Source: Candidatus Omnitrophota bacterium
GTDB lineage: Bacteria > Omnitrophota > Gorgyraeia > Duberdicusellales > 4484-171
DNA length: 39,324 nucleotides
Assembly: GCA_028713415.1 (NCBI GenBank)
Contig: JAQTOI010000006.1
Location: forward strand, 1-39,324
Direction: 5' to 3'
Of this stretch, positions 1 through 7,720 are shown piece after piece. Position 1 is the stretch's first letter, and each line of letters starts with the position of its first letter. Below the pieces are notes generated by a model. The model did not search any database and was not told the origin of the DNA. It saw only the letters and a list, made by a program, of their open reading frames with translations. A program made the translations under genes and the position numbers.

Positions 1-1844
1 CCCGATTTAATAAGGCTTTACTGGGTGTTAAGTACCTTATTGATTTAGCGCTGGTTATCATCAGTTATTGGTTTTCTTATATCATAAGATTTGAGGGCGT
101 CATCCCCAATGAAGATTTCGTTATATTTAAAAAAACAATTATTATCTTCGCTGTAAGCTTCTTTGTGTGCGATTTCTTTTTCGGCCTGGCCAGAGGGATT
201 TGGAGGTATACGAGTTTACGTGACATAGAGAGGACGGGTTTTTTCGTGCTGGTGGCTAACAGCCTTGGTGTCTGCTTGGCATTTATGTTTTTACGCAACG
301 AGATAATAAAGATCCCGCGTTCGGTGTATATTATTGATTTCTTTCTCTTATTTTTTAGTTTAAGCGGAGTTCGGCTTTCCTACCGCGTTATTTTCGATAA
401 GTTGAGGCGTTTGAATAAAACAAGGGAGAACGTTTTAATAGTGGGCGACCAGGATATTGCCGCCAGTCTGCAATATTCAATTCTCAAAGACTATAGTTGT
501 CAATTTAAAATAGCAGGTTTCATTACTTTTAACAAAAAACGTTTAGGTGACACCATTAACGCTACCCCCGTTATCGGTACAATTGGTGATATAGCCTCTT
601 TGGTACAAGAAAAGGACATAAAATATATTTTTATTGCCATAGACAATGCTTCCAACGAAGAAATGAAGAAGCTTATAAAAATTTCTCAAAACAGCGGAGC
701 CCTGGTACGTATCGCTCCTTCCATGCTTGAACTTGCCGGAGGCAGATTCACTTTAAATGAGCTTCGTGAAATAAAGTTTGAAGATTATTTGGATAGAAAA
801 CCAGTTAAATTCGATACGGAAAGAATACGAGAAGCTTTTTACGGGAAAACTATTTTGGTTACGGGTGGAGGAGGTTCCATTGGTTCAAGCATCTGCAAGG
901 AGTTAGTTAAATTTTCGCCGCAGAAATTAATAGTATTAGATATATCGGAGACCAACCTTTTTAGGATTTCTTATGAATTAACGCGCGCCCCTAACGTTGT
1001 TCCTGGCAGCAAAACGGAAGTGATATGCAAAATAGTAGACGTGCGCAACAAACTTTCCTTGGATAAAATTTTCAAAGTAAATGCGGTGGACTATATTATT
1101 CACGCCGCAGCCCTTAAACACGTCAATTTATGCGAGCAGAATACGATTGAGGCCATATTAACAAATGTTTGCGGCACTCTTAATATTATAGAATGCGCCC
1201 TGGAGTACGGCGTCAGCAGATTCGGTTATATCTCCAGCGATAAAGCCGTCAGCCCCGTTTCGATAATGGGAGCGACAAAGAGATTGGGAGAGCTGCTTAT
1301 AAAGTCATACAGCGCTAAAAGTTCTTCTAAAACTAAATTTATGGCGGTTAGATTCGGGAATGTTATAGGAAGCTCTGGCAACGTAATAGAAATTTTCACC
1401 AACCAGCTGCAAAAAGACCAACCGCTTACGATTACAGACCCTGGAATGACCCGCTATTTCATGAGTCTTGATGAAGCGACTAAACTGATTCTGCAAGCGA
1501 TTTCTTCGGGCTCAGGAGGAGAAATATTCGTCCTGGATATGGGTACTCCGGTCAGGATAAGAGACTTAGCATACGATATAGCTTTATTTTACGGAAAACA
1601 CCTTAAAGAAGAAAATATCCTGTATGTAGGAAAAAGAGAAGGGGAAAAATTATCGGAAGAATTATTCAATAAAGAAGAGAGCAAGCTGCCCACCGCGTTC
1701 GATAAGATTTTTAAAGTTGAACAAGTCATTCCTTTTGAGGAAGCGCTTATTAAGGCACGACATTTATGCGAAGGAGCTCGCACTTATGAGGAGGGCGCGT
1801 TAAGGCAGGAGTTATTTTCTATAGTTTCCATGCGGCAAAGTTGA
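1..1844 (+). CDS. Membrane nucleotide-sugar 4,6-dehydratase/epimerase, CapD/WbpM/FlaA1 family (5' partial)
   Basis: The frame is open to the left edge (first full codon at base 3), so the gene starts outside the window; 613 residues are visible. The N-terminal part is hydrophobic with several membrane segments, then a first nucleotide-binding-like domain (visible residues ~140-230), then the catalytic Rossmann domain with TGGGGSIG at ~287-294. The Ser of SSDKAVSP (~411-417) and MGATK (~422-426) give the Ser-Met-Lys arrangement of long WbpM-type enzymes rather than Tyr-x3-Lys. The family converts UDP-sugars such as UDP-GlcNAc to 4-keto-6-deoxy intermediates at the inner membrane for polysaccharide assembly. 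The EPS genes downstream fit this role. The exact substrate cannot be read from the sequence. Confidence 0.9.
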   Translation, partial: RFNKALLGVKYLIDLALVIISYWFSYIIRFEGVIPNEDFVIFKKTIIIFAVSFFVCDFFFGLARGIWRYTSLRDIERTGFFVLVANSLGVCLAFMFLRNEIIKIPRSVYIIDFFLLFFSLSGVRLSYRVIFDKLRRLNKTRENVLIVGDQDIAASLQYSILKDYSCQFKIAGFITFNKKRLGDTINATPVIGTIGDIASLVQEKDIKYIFIAIDNASNEEMKKLIKISQNSGALVRIAPSMLELAGGRFTLNELREIKFEDYLDRKPVKFDTERIREAFYGKTILVTGGGGSIGSSICKELVKFSPQKLIVLDISETNLFRISYELTRAPNVVPGSKTEVICKIVDVRNKLSLDKIFKVNAVDYIIHAAALKHVNLCEQNTIEAILTNVCGTLNIIECALEYGVSRFGYISSDKAVSPVSIMGATKRLGELLIKSYSAKSSSKTKFMAVRFGNVIGSSGNVIEIFTNQLQKDQPLTITDPGMTRYFMSLDEATKLILQAISSGSGGEIFVLDMGTPVRIRDLAYDIALFYGKHLKEENILYVGKREGEKLSEELFNKEESKLPTAFDKIFKVEQVIPFEEALIKARHLCEGARTYEEGALRQELFSIVSMRQS

Positions 1845-1852
1845 TAGCAATG

Positions 1853-1900
1853 GGATTTTTTAATCTTTGTAATCTTTCGTTAATCTGTGTAATCATTCTT
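1853..1900 (+). repeat. AATCTTTGTAATC-type intergenic repeat
   Basis: Short direct repeats of the words TTAATC, TGTAATC and TTAATCTGTGTAATC fill the gap and run to the ATG at 1903, with no Shine-Dalgarno sequence. Related words occur in the gaps at 27590-27690 and 31276-31316. Function unknown. Confidence 0.5.
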
Positions 1901-1902
1901 TA

Positions 1903-3027
1903 ATGAAGATGGTAAAAAATGACTGCGATATAATTATAATAGGAGCGGGCCCAATCGGGAGTTATCTCGCACAACTCCTGAAGCTGCAAGGCGCGCGCCC
2001 CATGCTTATCGAGGAGCACAAAGAATTAGGCCGGCCTGTCCATTGCGCAGGGCTTATAGGCACAAAAGTTTTCCAGGAAGCACGTATACCACTTGAGTCA
2101 GATTGTACACTAAATACCATAAACGGCGCCGTGATTCATTTCGGAGGCGAAACTTTAGTTATCCGCCGCCCAGAGGTTGCTTACGTTATCGATCGTGAAC
2201 GCTTTGATAAAAATTTAGGGAAAAATTTGGATATTGTTTTCGAGAGAAAATTCCTTGGGCTTGAAAAGAACAAGCAGTATTATACTATCGAAACCGATAA
2301 GGGTGACCTTAAAGCGGATATTGTGGTAGGAGCTGACGGAGCAAATTCTTCCGTGAGAAACATCGTCAGGTGCCATAACGGCTTGCAATATATGCGTGGC
2401 GTTCAATTTCGCATGAAATTTGAACCTGTCTATCACGATATGGTGGAGGTATACTGGGAACGGCCATATTTCTATTGGATTATTCCTGAAGGAAAAACAA
2501 CCGTGCGCGCGGGAGTTATCTCGAAGAACCCTTATCAGGACCTTTTGAATTTTATTAAAGACAAAAAAATGGGGCAAGAGATTCTTGAGAAATTTGCAGG
2601 CATAGTACCACTGGAATATTTTTTCCCTCTTTCACGAGACCGCATTGTGTTGGTAGGAGATAGCGCAGCTCAAGTTAAACCATTGACATACGGCGGGTTA
2701 TATATGGGTATGCGGGGGGCGGAGATGCTTTCTGAATGCATCTGCAGCGAAAGATTTACGCGTTATTCATCATTGTGGCGCAAGCGGTTTGGGAATGAAA
2801 TAAAAGTCACATTACGCGCCCGTGAAATTTTTAATAATTTAAAAGACAGGGATATTAAGAAAATATTTTCGTTTATTAAAGAAAAAGTTGATATAATAGA
2901 AAATAAGGGCGACTTCGAGAACCATTCGGTTTTATTATGGGAATTCTTTAAGCACCCGGGGGCGTCGAAAGAAGTTTTGAATATTTTCTTTAAGATAATC
3001 AAGGCAAACTTCACAAGAGAATTTTGA
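1903..3027 (+). CDS. FAD-dependent oxidoreductase, geranylgeranyl reductase family
   Basis: A 374-residue flavoprotein with the family's landmarks. The FAD-binding GAGPIG is at residues 14-19, the CAGL motif typical of geranylgeranyl reductases at 48-51, the GADGANSSVRN dinucleotide motif at 143-153, and GDSAAQVKPLTYGG at 252-265 (compare the usual GDAAG..KP..GGG). Members reduce prenyl double bonds in archaeal lipids, chlorophyll side chains or quinones, and bacterial ones often have unknown substrates. It lies between two EPS/signalling genes with repeat-filled gaps on both sides, so the context does not identify the substrate. A lipid-carrier or quinone prenyl chain is a reasonable guess. 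There is no clear Shine-Dalgarno sequence before the ATG. Confidence 0.8.
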   Translation: MKMVKNDCDIIIIGAGPIGSYLAQLLKLQGARPMLIEEHKELGRPVHCAGLIGTKVFQEARIPLESDCTLNTINGAVIHFGGETLVIRRPEVAYVIDRERFDKNLGKNLDIVFERKFLGLEKNKQYYTIETDKGDLKADIVVGADGANSSVRNIVRCHNGLQYMRGVQFRMKFEPVYHDMVEVYWERPYFYWIIPEGKTTVRAGVISKNPYQDLLNFIKDKKMGQEILEKFAGIVPLEYFFPLSRDRIVLVGDSAAQVKPLTYGGLYMGMRGAEMLSECICSERFTRYSSLWRKRFGNEIKVTLRAREIFNNLKDRDIKKIFSFIKEKVDIIENKGDFENHSVLLWEFFKHPGASKEVLNIFFKIIKANFTREF

Positions 3028-3049
3028 CGGGTATCTAAAACTATATTTG

Positions 3050-3167
3050 ACACCGCTAAATCGCAGAAGCGGCGCAAAATCGCAAAAGAAAACGATAAGA
3101 AACCCAAAAAGTCATGAAATGGGTTATTTTTTTGTGGCTTTGCGCACATTTTGCGTTTTTGCGGTGT
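3050..3167 (+). repeat. Large imperfect inverted repeat in the gap
   Basis: Outer arms ACACCGC (3050-3056) and GCGGTGT (3161-3167) are perfect complements. Inside them GCGCAAAATCGCAAAAG (from 3072) faces a similar complement near 3139-3156. The whole gap therefore folds into one long imperfect stem that contains the weak terminator described at 3101-3133. Confidence 0.6.
3101..3133 (+). terminator. Weak Rho-independent terminator candidate
   Basis: A 6-bp stem AACCCA/TGGGTT (3101-3106 with 3120-3125) is followed by ATTTTTTT. The stem is short, so this is tentative. It would end the transcript of the flavoprotein gene. Confidence 0.35.
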
Positions 3168-3196
3168 AAACTAAAGTTCTTAAGAATCTCTTTACT

Positions 3197-4501
3197 ATGA
3201 AAGCGATTACCTTAAAGAGCAGGATTATTATTCTGCTTACAATATTTACCATACTGACAATTGGAGTATTTGTCACCATCCAGCTTTTTCACGAATTGGA
3301 AGCAGTTAACCGCTATATCGAAACCGCTGCCGCAAATTATGCCTCTGAAATAGAAAATAAATTTGAATCAATCACTAATTCCGCGCTCCTGCCCGCGGAA
3401 AAACTTAATCTCTTAACGAAAGGATTGAATTCTTTGAAAGAATCTCAACTAATCAAGACGGCATACATATTTGATAAGCAAGGGGTTATTATTATATCCA
3501 CTCAATTCGGCTTGCTTGAAGGCAAGGGCGACTATAACGATTTTCATGTACTAAATCAATTAGCACAAGATTCATTTATAAAAGGAGAAACAGTTATTGA
3601 TAAAGCTTCCAAAACCCTTTCTATTTATATCCCGCTAAAGAATCAACAAGAGGTGCAATATATCGCAAGAATATTCTTTTCCCTGGGCGATATATGGACT
3701 GCCATGTCAGGAGTATACCGGCCGGCCTTAATTGTCGGTATATTATTAATATTCATAAACATCATGTTGGGAATTTTTCTGGCACGGTTAATTATAGGGC
3801 CTATCCAGATTTTTAACGAAGCCGCGAAGACCATTGCCGCTGGGCGCCTTGAGCTTACTGTTGATATCGCTACAAACGATGAGCTTCAAGAGTTAGCCGG
3901 TACATTTAACTATATGACCAAAGAGTTGGTAAAGATGAAGGAGAGAGCTGAAAACGCAAACCCATTAACCAAATTACCCGGGAATATGGTTATTATGGAG
4001 GAGATAGAAAAACGAATTAAAGGTAATCAAAAGTTTACTGTCATTTATTGTGATTTGGATAATTTTAAAGCATTTAACGATAAGTATGGAATTCATCAGG
4101 GCGACAAAGCGATAAAATTAACCGCGGAAATTTTTAAAGAGGCGCTTAAGGAAAAAGGAGATACGAATAGTTTTCTTGGCCATGAAGGCGGCGATGATTT
4201 TATTCTTCTCGCCAGCCCCGAGCAAGCCGAAACTATTGCTAATTATATAATCGTTGAATTCGATAGAAAAGTGCGCACGTTATATACCAAGGAAGATCTT
4301 GAGAAGGGTGCCATCGTGGCGCATGCCCGTGATGGCTCTATATGTTCTTTTCCCATAATGACGATATCGCTGGCTGGAGTTACCAATGTTCATAGGCAGA
4401 TAAACAGCTACGGAGAGGTCACTAATATTGCCGCAGAGCTTAAGAAAAAAGCGAAAAAGGAATTACGAAGTTGTTTTGTACTGGATAAAAGAAGCGCTTA
4501 A
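3197..4501 (+). CDS. Membrane sensor diguanylate cyclase (HAMP-GGDDF)
   Basis: 434 residues. Transmembrane segments at ~11-29 and ~175-197 enclose an extracytoplasmic sensor region of about 145 residues. A HAMP domain follows at ~198-250, then a GGDEF-type domain opening with NPLTKLPGN (255-263). The signature is GGDDF at 331-335 instead of GGDEF. This is a known natural variant whose acidic residue is kept, so activity is plausible. CDLDNFKAFND (285-295) supplies the metal-binding Asp region. I see no RxxD product-inhibition site in the expected place. The protein would make cyclic-di-GMP in response to a periplasmic signal. Two PilZ proteins in the window (7034 and 21411) are possible readers, and the EPS machinery a likely target. 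Confidence 0.85.
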   Translation: MKAITLKSRIIILLTIFTILTIGVFVTIQLFHELEAVNRYIETAAANYASEIENKFESITNSALLPAEKLNLLTKGLNSLKESQLIKTAYIFDKQGVIIISTQFGLLEGKGDYNDFHVLNQLAQDSFIKGETVIDKASKTLSIYIPLKNQQEVQYIARIFFSLGDIWTAMSGVYRPALIVGILLIFINIMLGIFLARLIIGPIQIFNEAAKTIAAGRLELTVDIATNDELQELAGTFNYMTKELVKMKERAENANPLTKLPGNMVIMEEIEKRIKGNQKFTVIYCDLDNFKAFNDKYGIHQGDKAIKLTAEIFKEALKEKGDTNSFLGHEGGDDFILLASPEQAETIANYIIVEFDRKVRTLYTKEDLEKGAIVAHARDGSICSFPIMTISLAGVTNVHRQINSYGEVTNIAAELKKKAKKELRSCFVLDKRSA

Positions 4502-4502
4502 G

Positions 4503-4736
4503 TTATACTAGGTCTTCGCAGGAAAGTATTGCGTCGCTCAAGGAAGGCGCTGGGGGAGTTACGGCGTAGTTGGGCATTTCTCCATTATTTTTGGTTTCAA
4601 CGGTTATATTGCTGTTAGACGTGGTTACGCCATATTCCTCTAAATCACTAGGGGCACAAAAAGCAAACATCGCAGCCGTAATGCTTCCGCCTGCTATAAT
4701 TACTGCAATTAAGATTATCCTTATCTCTTTTTTCAT
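4503..4736 (-). CDS. Small exported protein, hypothetical
   Basis: 77 residues on the minus strand, converging on the diguanylate cyclase gene with only one base between the two stop codons. The N-terminus is KKEIR followed by a hydrophobic stretch (~5-27) ending in AFCAP, which looks like a signal peptide; a lipoprotein reading is weak because the residues before Cys (MFAF) do not form a good lipobox. The rest is polar with Thr, Asn and Pro. On its own strand an AGAGG sequence sits seven bases upstream of the ATG. The opposite-strand frame (4570-4764) is hydrophobic mainly because it is antisense to this gene. I recognise no family. Confidence 0.5.
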   Translation of the reverse strand: MKKEIRIILIAVIIAGGSITAAMFAFCAPSDLEEYGVTTSNSNITVETKNNGEMPNYAVTPPAPSLSDAILSCEDLV

Positions 4737-4780
4737 CTCAAACCTCTATTTAAGGATAACATAAAAATTTCATTTTGTCA

Positions 4781-5215
4781 ATGATGCGTAACCCCTTACG
4801 TTATAAGATGTTAGGTAATATGATTCTGGCTAAATTCTATCTTTTTTTGGCCTTATTCCACATAATTTCTTCTTTACTTTTTTCTACAAAGCTCATAATT
4901 GTTGGTAAAGCATGCTCGCCGATAATTGCATTTTTCTTCAGTGTTTCATTCGTTTTATTTTTAATTTGGCTCGCCAGGGCAATCAAAAAGACAAAGCGAA
5001 GTGCCAGAAGAGCGGGGCTTTTTCTTCATGGTTTTTTTCTTCTCAATGTAATTCTTGTATTTTTAGAAATAACACCCTTCTTTGACATACAAGGGCAAAA
5101 TGTTTCGATATGGCCGACGCAAAAAACTCTATTTTTTTCGGTTAATATTCTCATTAACGGCCTTATTATTCTTTATTTTATGTATAGCAAAGACTATTAT
5201 ATTGACAATCTATGA
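4781..5215 (+). CDS. Small integral membrane protein, four predicted TM segments
   Basis: About 144 residues if started at ATG 4781; a TTG two codons upstream is also possible, and neither has a good Shine-Dalgarno sequence. Four hydrophobic segments can be seen (roughly residues 12-32, 41-65, 78-101 and 114-135), separated by short loops. The second loop is basic (KKTKRSARR). No catalytic motif is visible and I recognise no family. Its 3' end overlaps the -35 element of the promoter for the next gene (5202-5229). Confidence 0.55.
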   Translation: MMRNPLRYKMLGNMILAKFYLFLALFHIISSLLFSTKLIIVGKACSPIIAFFFSVSFVLFLIWLARAIKKTKRSARRAGLFLHGFFLLNVILVFLEITPFFDIQGQNVSIWPTQKTLFFSVNILINGLIILYFMYSKDYYIDNL

Positions 5216-5229
5216 AAATATAATATATT
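5202..5229 (+). promoter_or_regulatory. Sigma-70-type promoter, possibly giving a leaderless mRNA
   Basis: A perfect TTGACA (5202-5207), a 16-base spacer and TATATT (5224-5229) precede the TPR gene. The expected transcription start (~5235-5238) is at or just before the ATG at 5239. An alternative TATAAT at 5219-5224 has too short a spacer (11 bases). Confidence 0.5.
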
Positions 5230-5238
5230 ACTTATAGG

Positions 5239-7026
5239 ATGGATAAAAATGTATTTTTTAAAAATATTTTTCCCCTTCTTATTTCATTAATTCTCGCCGT
5301 CACTTTCTTTGTCAGCTACAATCAATATCTTCTAGACAGGTCTTTAGCTAACCTTAAAGTTTCTTTAAGGACTTTGGAAAAAACGAAAGATATCAAAGAA
5401 GTCCAAAAACTCAAAGATATTCTTGATGATACTTTTCTCATGGAGATAACCAAGAAAGATCTCGACCTTTCCGCTCTCGTAAAAATAGAATTATCAAGCC
5501 AGACAATTGAAAAAGTGTTCAAAGACGACCAATTGAAGGATGTTAGCTATTTTCTCGGCGATGTCGTACGGAAAAAAGAGCAAAACCGCAACCCTCTTTT
5601 TGTCGCGTTTGATAGTTTCATTGCTAATATGTTTCCGCAAAAACGGGGCGCAGATGTAGCTGCGGTTAGTCGCCAGATAGAGCAGTTAAACAGTCAGCTT
5701 TCTTTATATAGCGGGGAAGCTCTTCAGGCGAAATATATGGAAATCGCCAGGTTATATATTCGAATTAAGGACTTTGAAAATGCTCGCCAGTTTTTGGAAA
5801 AGGCCTCTAGCATCGTCCCTGAGAGCGAAGGTGCTTTCAAAGCAAAGTTATACTTGGCATTTTTATATAAATTTGAAAAAAACTATGCGAAGACAATAGA
5901 GCTGCTTAAGCAAATAAAGGATAAACTACCCCCTGAGCTAAGTGCGTTTAGCTCCTATCAGGAAGGAGACTGTTTATATAGAATGGGAAAAGTCGATGAA
6001 GCGGTGCAGGTTTTCAGAGGTACCTTCGAAAAAAACCCCACTTTAGAAACAAGCCAATTTTCTCAATTCCGCGCCGGCTACATTAATCTTTATGATAAAA
6101 AAAATGAGGAAGAGGCTTACGGTGATTTTATGAAATTAGAGTCCTTAAAAGTTGACACCAAGGGCCATGCCTATCTTATGCAAGGTGGGAAAAAGATCTA
6201 TGAAGGGTCTCTTGAACCTCTGAACCTTGTTTCTTACAATAAGTTATCCGCGCATATAAACGAAACCCTTATCCCTACCGTGGCCAAGAAGTATCGTAAC
6301 TCCGGATTTAAACTGCTGGGACAGGGGTATCAACTCTTACGAAAAGATTTGCGGGACAATGCTACGATAACCTTTCGTGAAGCTTTAAATCAGTTTAGCA
6401 CGGCGCTGAAATTTTATGCGCAGGATGCTTTTTCATATAGCGGTAGAGCTCTGGCGTTTTATTTTTTAGAAAATAAAGAAGAAGCGCTGAAGGAGGCGCG
6501 TAAAGCCAACGCTATGGGTCCCAATAGTCCCGTGATTTTGGCTAACTTAGCATTTGTTTATTTCGGCATAGGGATGGTAGATGAGGCAATCGATGAGTAT
6601 AGAAAAGCCTTGACGCTTGCCCCTAATTCGGCATTTTTGTATTATAATTTAGGCACTATTTATATTTTAAAAGGAGATGTCGGTTCCGCAACGGCCCATT
6701 TGGAAAGCGCAATAAAATTAAACCCGCAGTTTGCTTATCCGTATAATAATCGGGGTTATCTTCTTTGGAGTAAGGGCGCCTTTAAAGAAGCAAAAGTGAA
6801 TTTTGAAAGGGCCGTGAGTTTGAATCCAGAGTATACGGACGCGTATTATAATCTAGGAATTTTATTCTTTACGCTGGAAGATTACGAGAAAGCTCGTGAA
6901 GAGTTTATGCTTGCGGCAAAACTTGTGCCGCACTATAAGCAGCTCGATCAATACTTAAGCCAAATTTCCGAGAAGCTTAAGGAAGAAATTAATATTAACA
7001 GAGCGCTAGAAAACATAACAAATTAG
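5239..7026 (+). CDS. Membrane-anchored TPR protein
   Basis: 595 residues. One transmembrane anchor at ~9-27 precedes a long helical region. TPR-like helices occur around 165-260, and five canonical TPR units fill ~405-575, with the usual pattern of small residue at position 8, Ala at 20 and Pro near the end (for example YYNLGTIYILKGDVGSATAH). TPR arrays are protein-protein docking scaffolds. Beside Wza/Wzc/Wzy genes this one may help assemble the polysaccharide export machinery, as such proteins do in other EPS loci; that is inference. The next gene (PilZ) starts seven bases after the stop, which suggests translational coupling. Confidence 0.8.
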   Translation: MDKNVFFKNIFPLLISLILAVTFFVSYNQYLLDRSLANLKVSLRTLEKTKDIKEVQKLKDILDDTFLMEITKKDLDLSALVKIELSSQTIEKVFKDDQLKDVSYFLGDVVRKKEQNRNPLFVAFDSFIANMFPQKRGADVAAVSRQIEQLNSQLSLYSGEALQAKYMEIARLYIRIKDFENARQFLEKASSIVPESEGAFKAKLYLAFLYKFEKNYAKTIELLKQIKDKLPPELSAFSSYQEGDCLYRMGKVDEAVQVFRGTFEKNPTLETSQFSQFRAGYINLYDKKNEEEAYGDFMKLESLKVDTKGHAYLMQGGKKIYEGSLEPLNLVSYNKLSAHINETLIPTVAKKYRNSGFKLLGQGYQLLRKDLRDNATITFREALNQFSTALKFYAQDAFSYSGRALAFYFLENKEEALKEARKANAMGPNSPVILANLAFVYFGIGMVDEAIDEYRKALTLAPNSAFLYYNLGTIYILKGDVGSATAHLESAIKLNPQFAYPYNNRGYLLWSKGAFKEAKVNFERAVSLNPEYTDAYYNLGILFFTLEDYEKAREEFMLAAKLVPHYKQLDQYLSQISEKLKEEININRALENITN

Positions 7027-7033
7027 TTTTAAG

Positions 7034-7609
7034 ATGAATAGAATAAATAATATTTTTAGAAGAATGAAAGTAAAGGAGAATAGAAAGTTCGTACGCCTGC
7101 GTATGCATCATCTCCTGAAATATAAAATTATTAAGCAACCAGAAGAAGAAAGAGCTATTTCGTTTATTAGGGATATCAGCGCAGGAGGTGCGCTTTTCCA
7201 CACGCAGGAATACATTCCTCTTGAAAGTATCGTTATACTTGAAATCGTCTTTCCTGCCGAGGCGGAAACTGTTGTCGTGCACGCTCGGGTTGTGCGGGTT
7301 AAGTTTTTGCAAAAGGTAGGAATTTTTGCTATCGGAGTTGAATTTATTGATATGAATCAGAATACCCGGGAGTTTATAAACAAAAAAGTTTTAATGATAT
7401 ATAAACACGAAAAAGAAAGGGAGGTTAAAACTATGAGGTTGTTATCGTCAATCTTCTTATTTTTAGGCCTGGTGGGAGCTGTTCTTGGTTTTTTAATGCG
7501 CTTTACCACGATAAACATTCCAGTAGCGCCAATGAGTTGGGTTAATCTCGTTAACATGATTCTTTTATTTTCTATTGCTCTAAGTTTATTGGCTATTGCG
7601 CGTAAATAA
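7034..7609 (+). CDS. PilZ-domain protein with C-terminal membrane hairpin
   Basis: 191 residues. The PilZ domain (~12-118) has the cyclic-di-GMP-binding pattern: RKFVR (17-21) and DISAGG (47-52), matching RxxxR and D/NxSxxG. After ~134 the sequence is hydrophobic, with two transmembrane segments (~136-155 and ~168-187). A strong internal Shine-Dalgarno sequence and in-frame ATG sit exactly at the domain boundary (see 7416-7435), so the membrane part may also be made alone as a 58-residue protein. The full protein would bring a cyclic-di-GMP sensor to the inner membrane next to the EPS machinery. The start at 7034 has no clear Shine-Dalgarno sequence; ATG 7064 is an alternative that keeps the whole PilZ motif. 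Confidence 0.8.
   Translation: MNRINNIFRRMKVKENRKFVRLRMHHLLKYKIIKQPEEERAISFIRDISAGGALFHTQEYIPLESIVILEIVFPAEAETVVVHARVVRVKFLQKVGIFAIGVEFIDMNQNTREFINKKVLMIYKHEKEREVKTMRLLSSIFLFLGLVGAVLGFLMRFTTINIPVAPMSWVNLVNMILLFSIALSLLAIARK
7416..7435 (+). promoter_or_regulatory. Internal ribosome binding site and ATG inside the PilZ gene
   Basis: AAAGGGAGG at 7416-7424 lies eight bases before an in-frame ATG at 7433. It is far stronger than the site at the annotated gene start, and initiation here gives a 58-residue two-TM protein. Either two genes have fused in frame or both products are made. Confidence 0.5.
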
Positions 7610-7720
7610 GGCGAGACGGTTATTTATACGATAAAAAGAACTAGGCATCAAGTGATTGACAGTACTTCTATAGAAATAAAAATTGATGCAGGGAAAAAAT
7701 TTTTGAGCATAGGCGCATCA

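Noticed and set aside
4570-4764. A 64-residue hydrophobic + strand frame opposite the small exported protein.
   Set aside because: It has no ribosome site, and its hydrophobicity follows from being antisense to the minus-strand gene, which has a signal peptide and a ribosome site.
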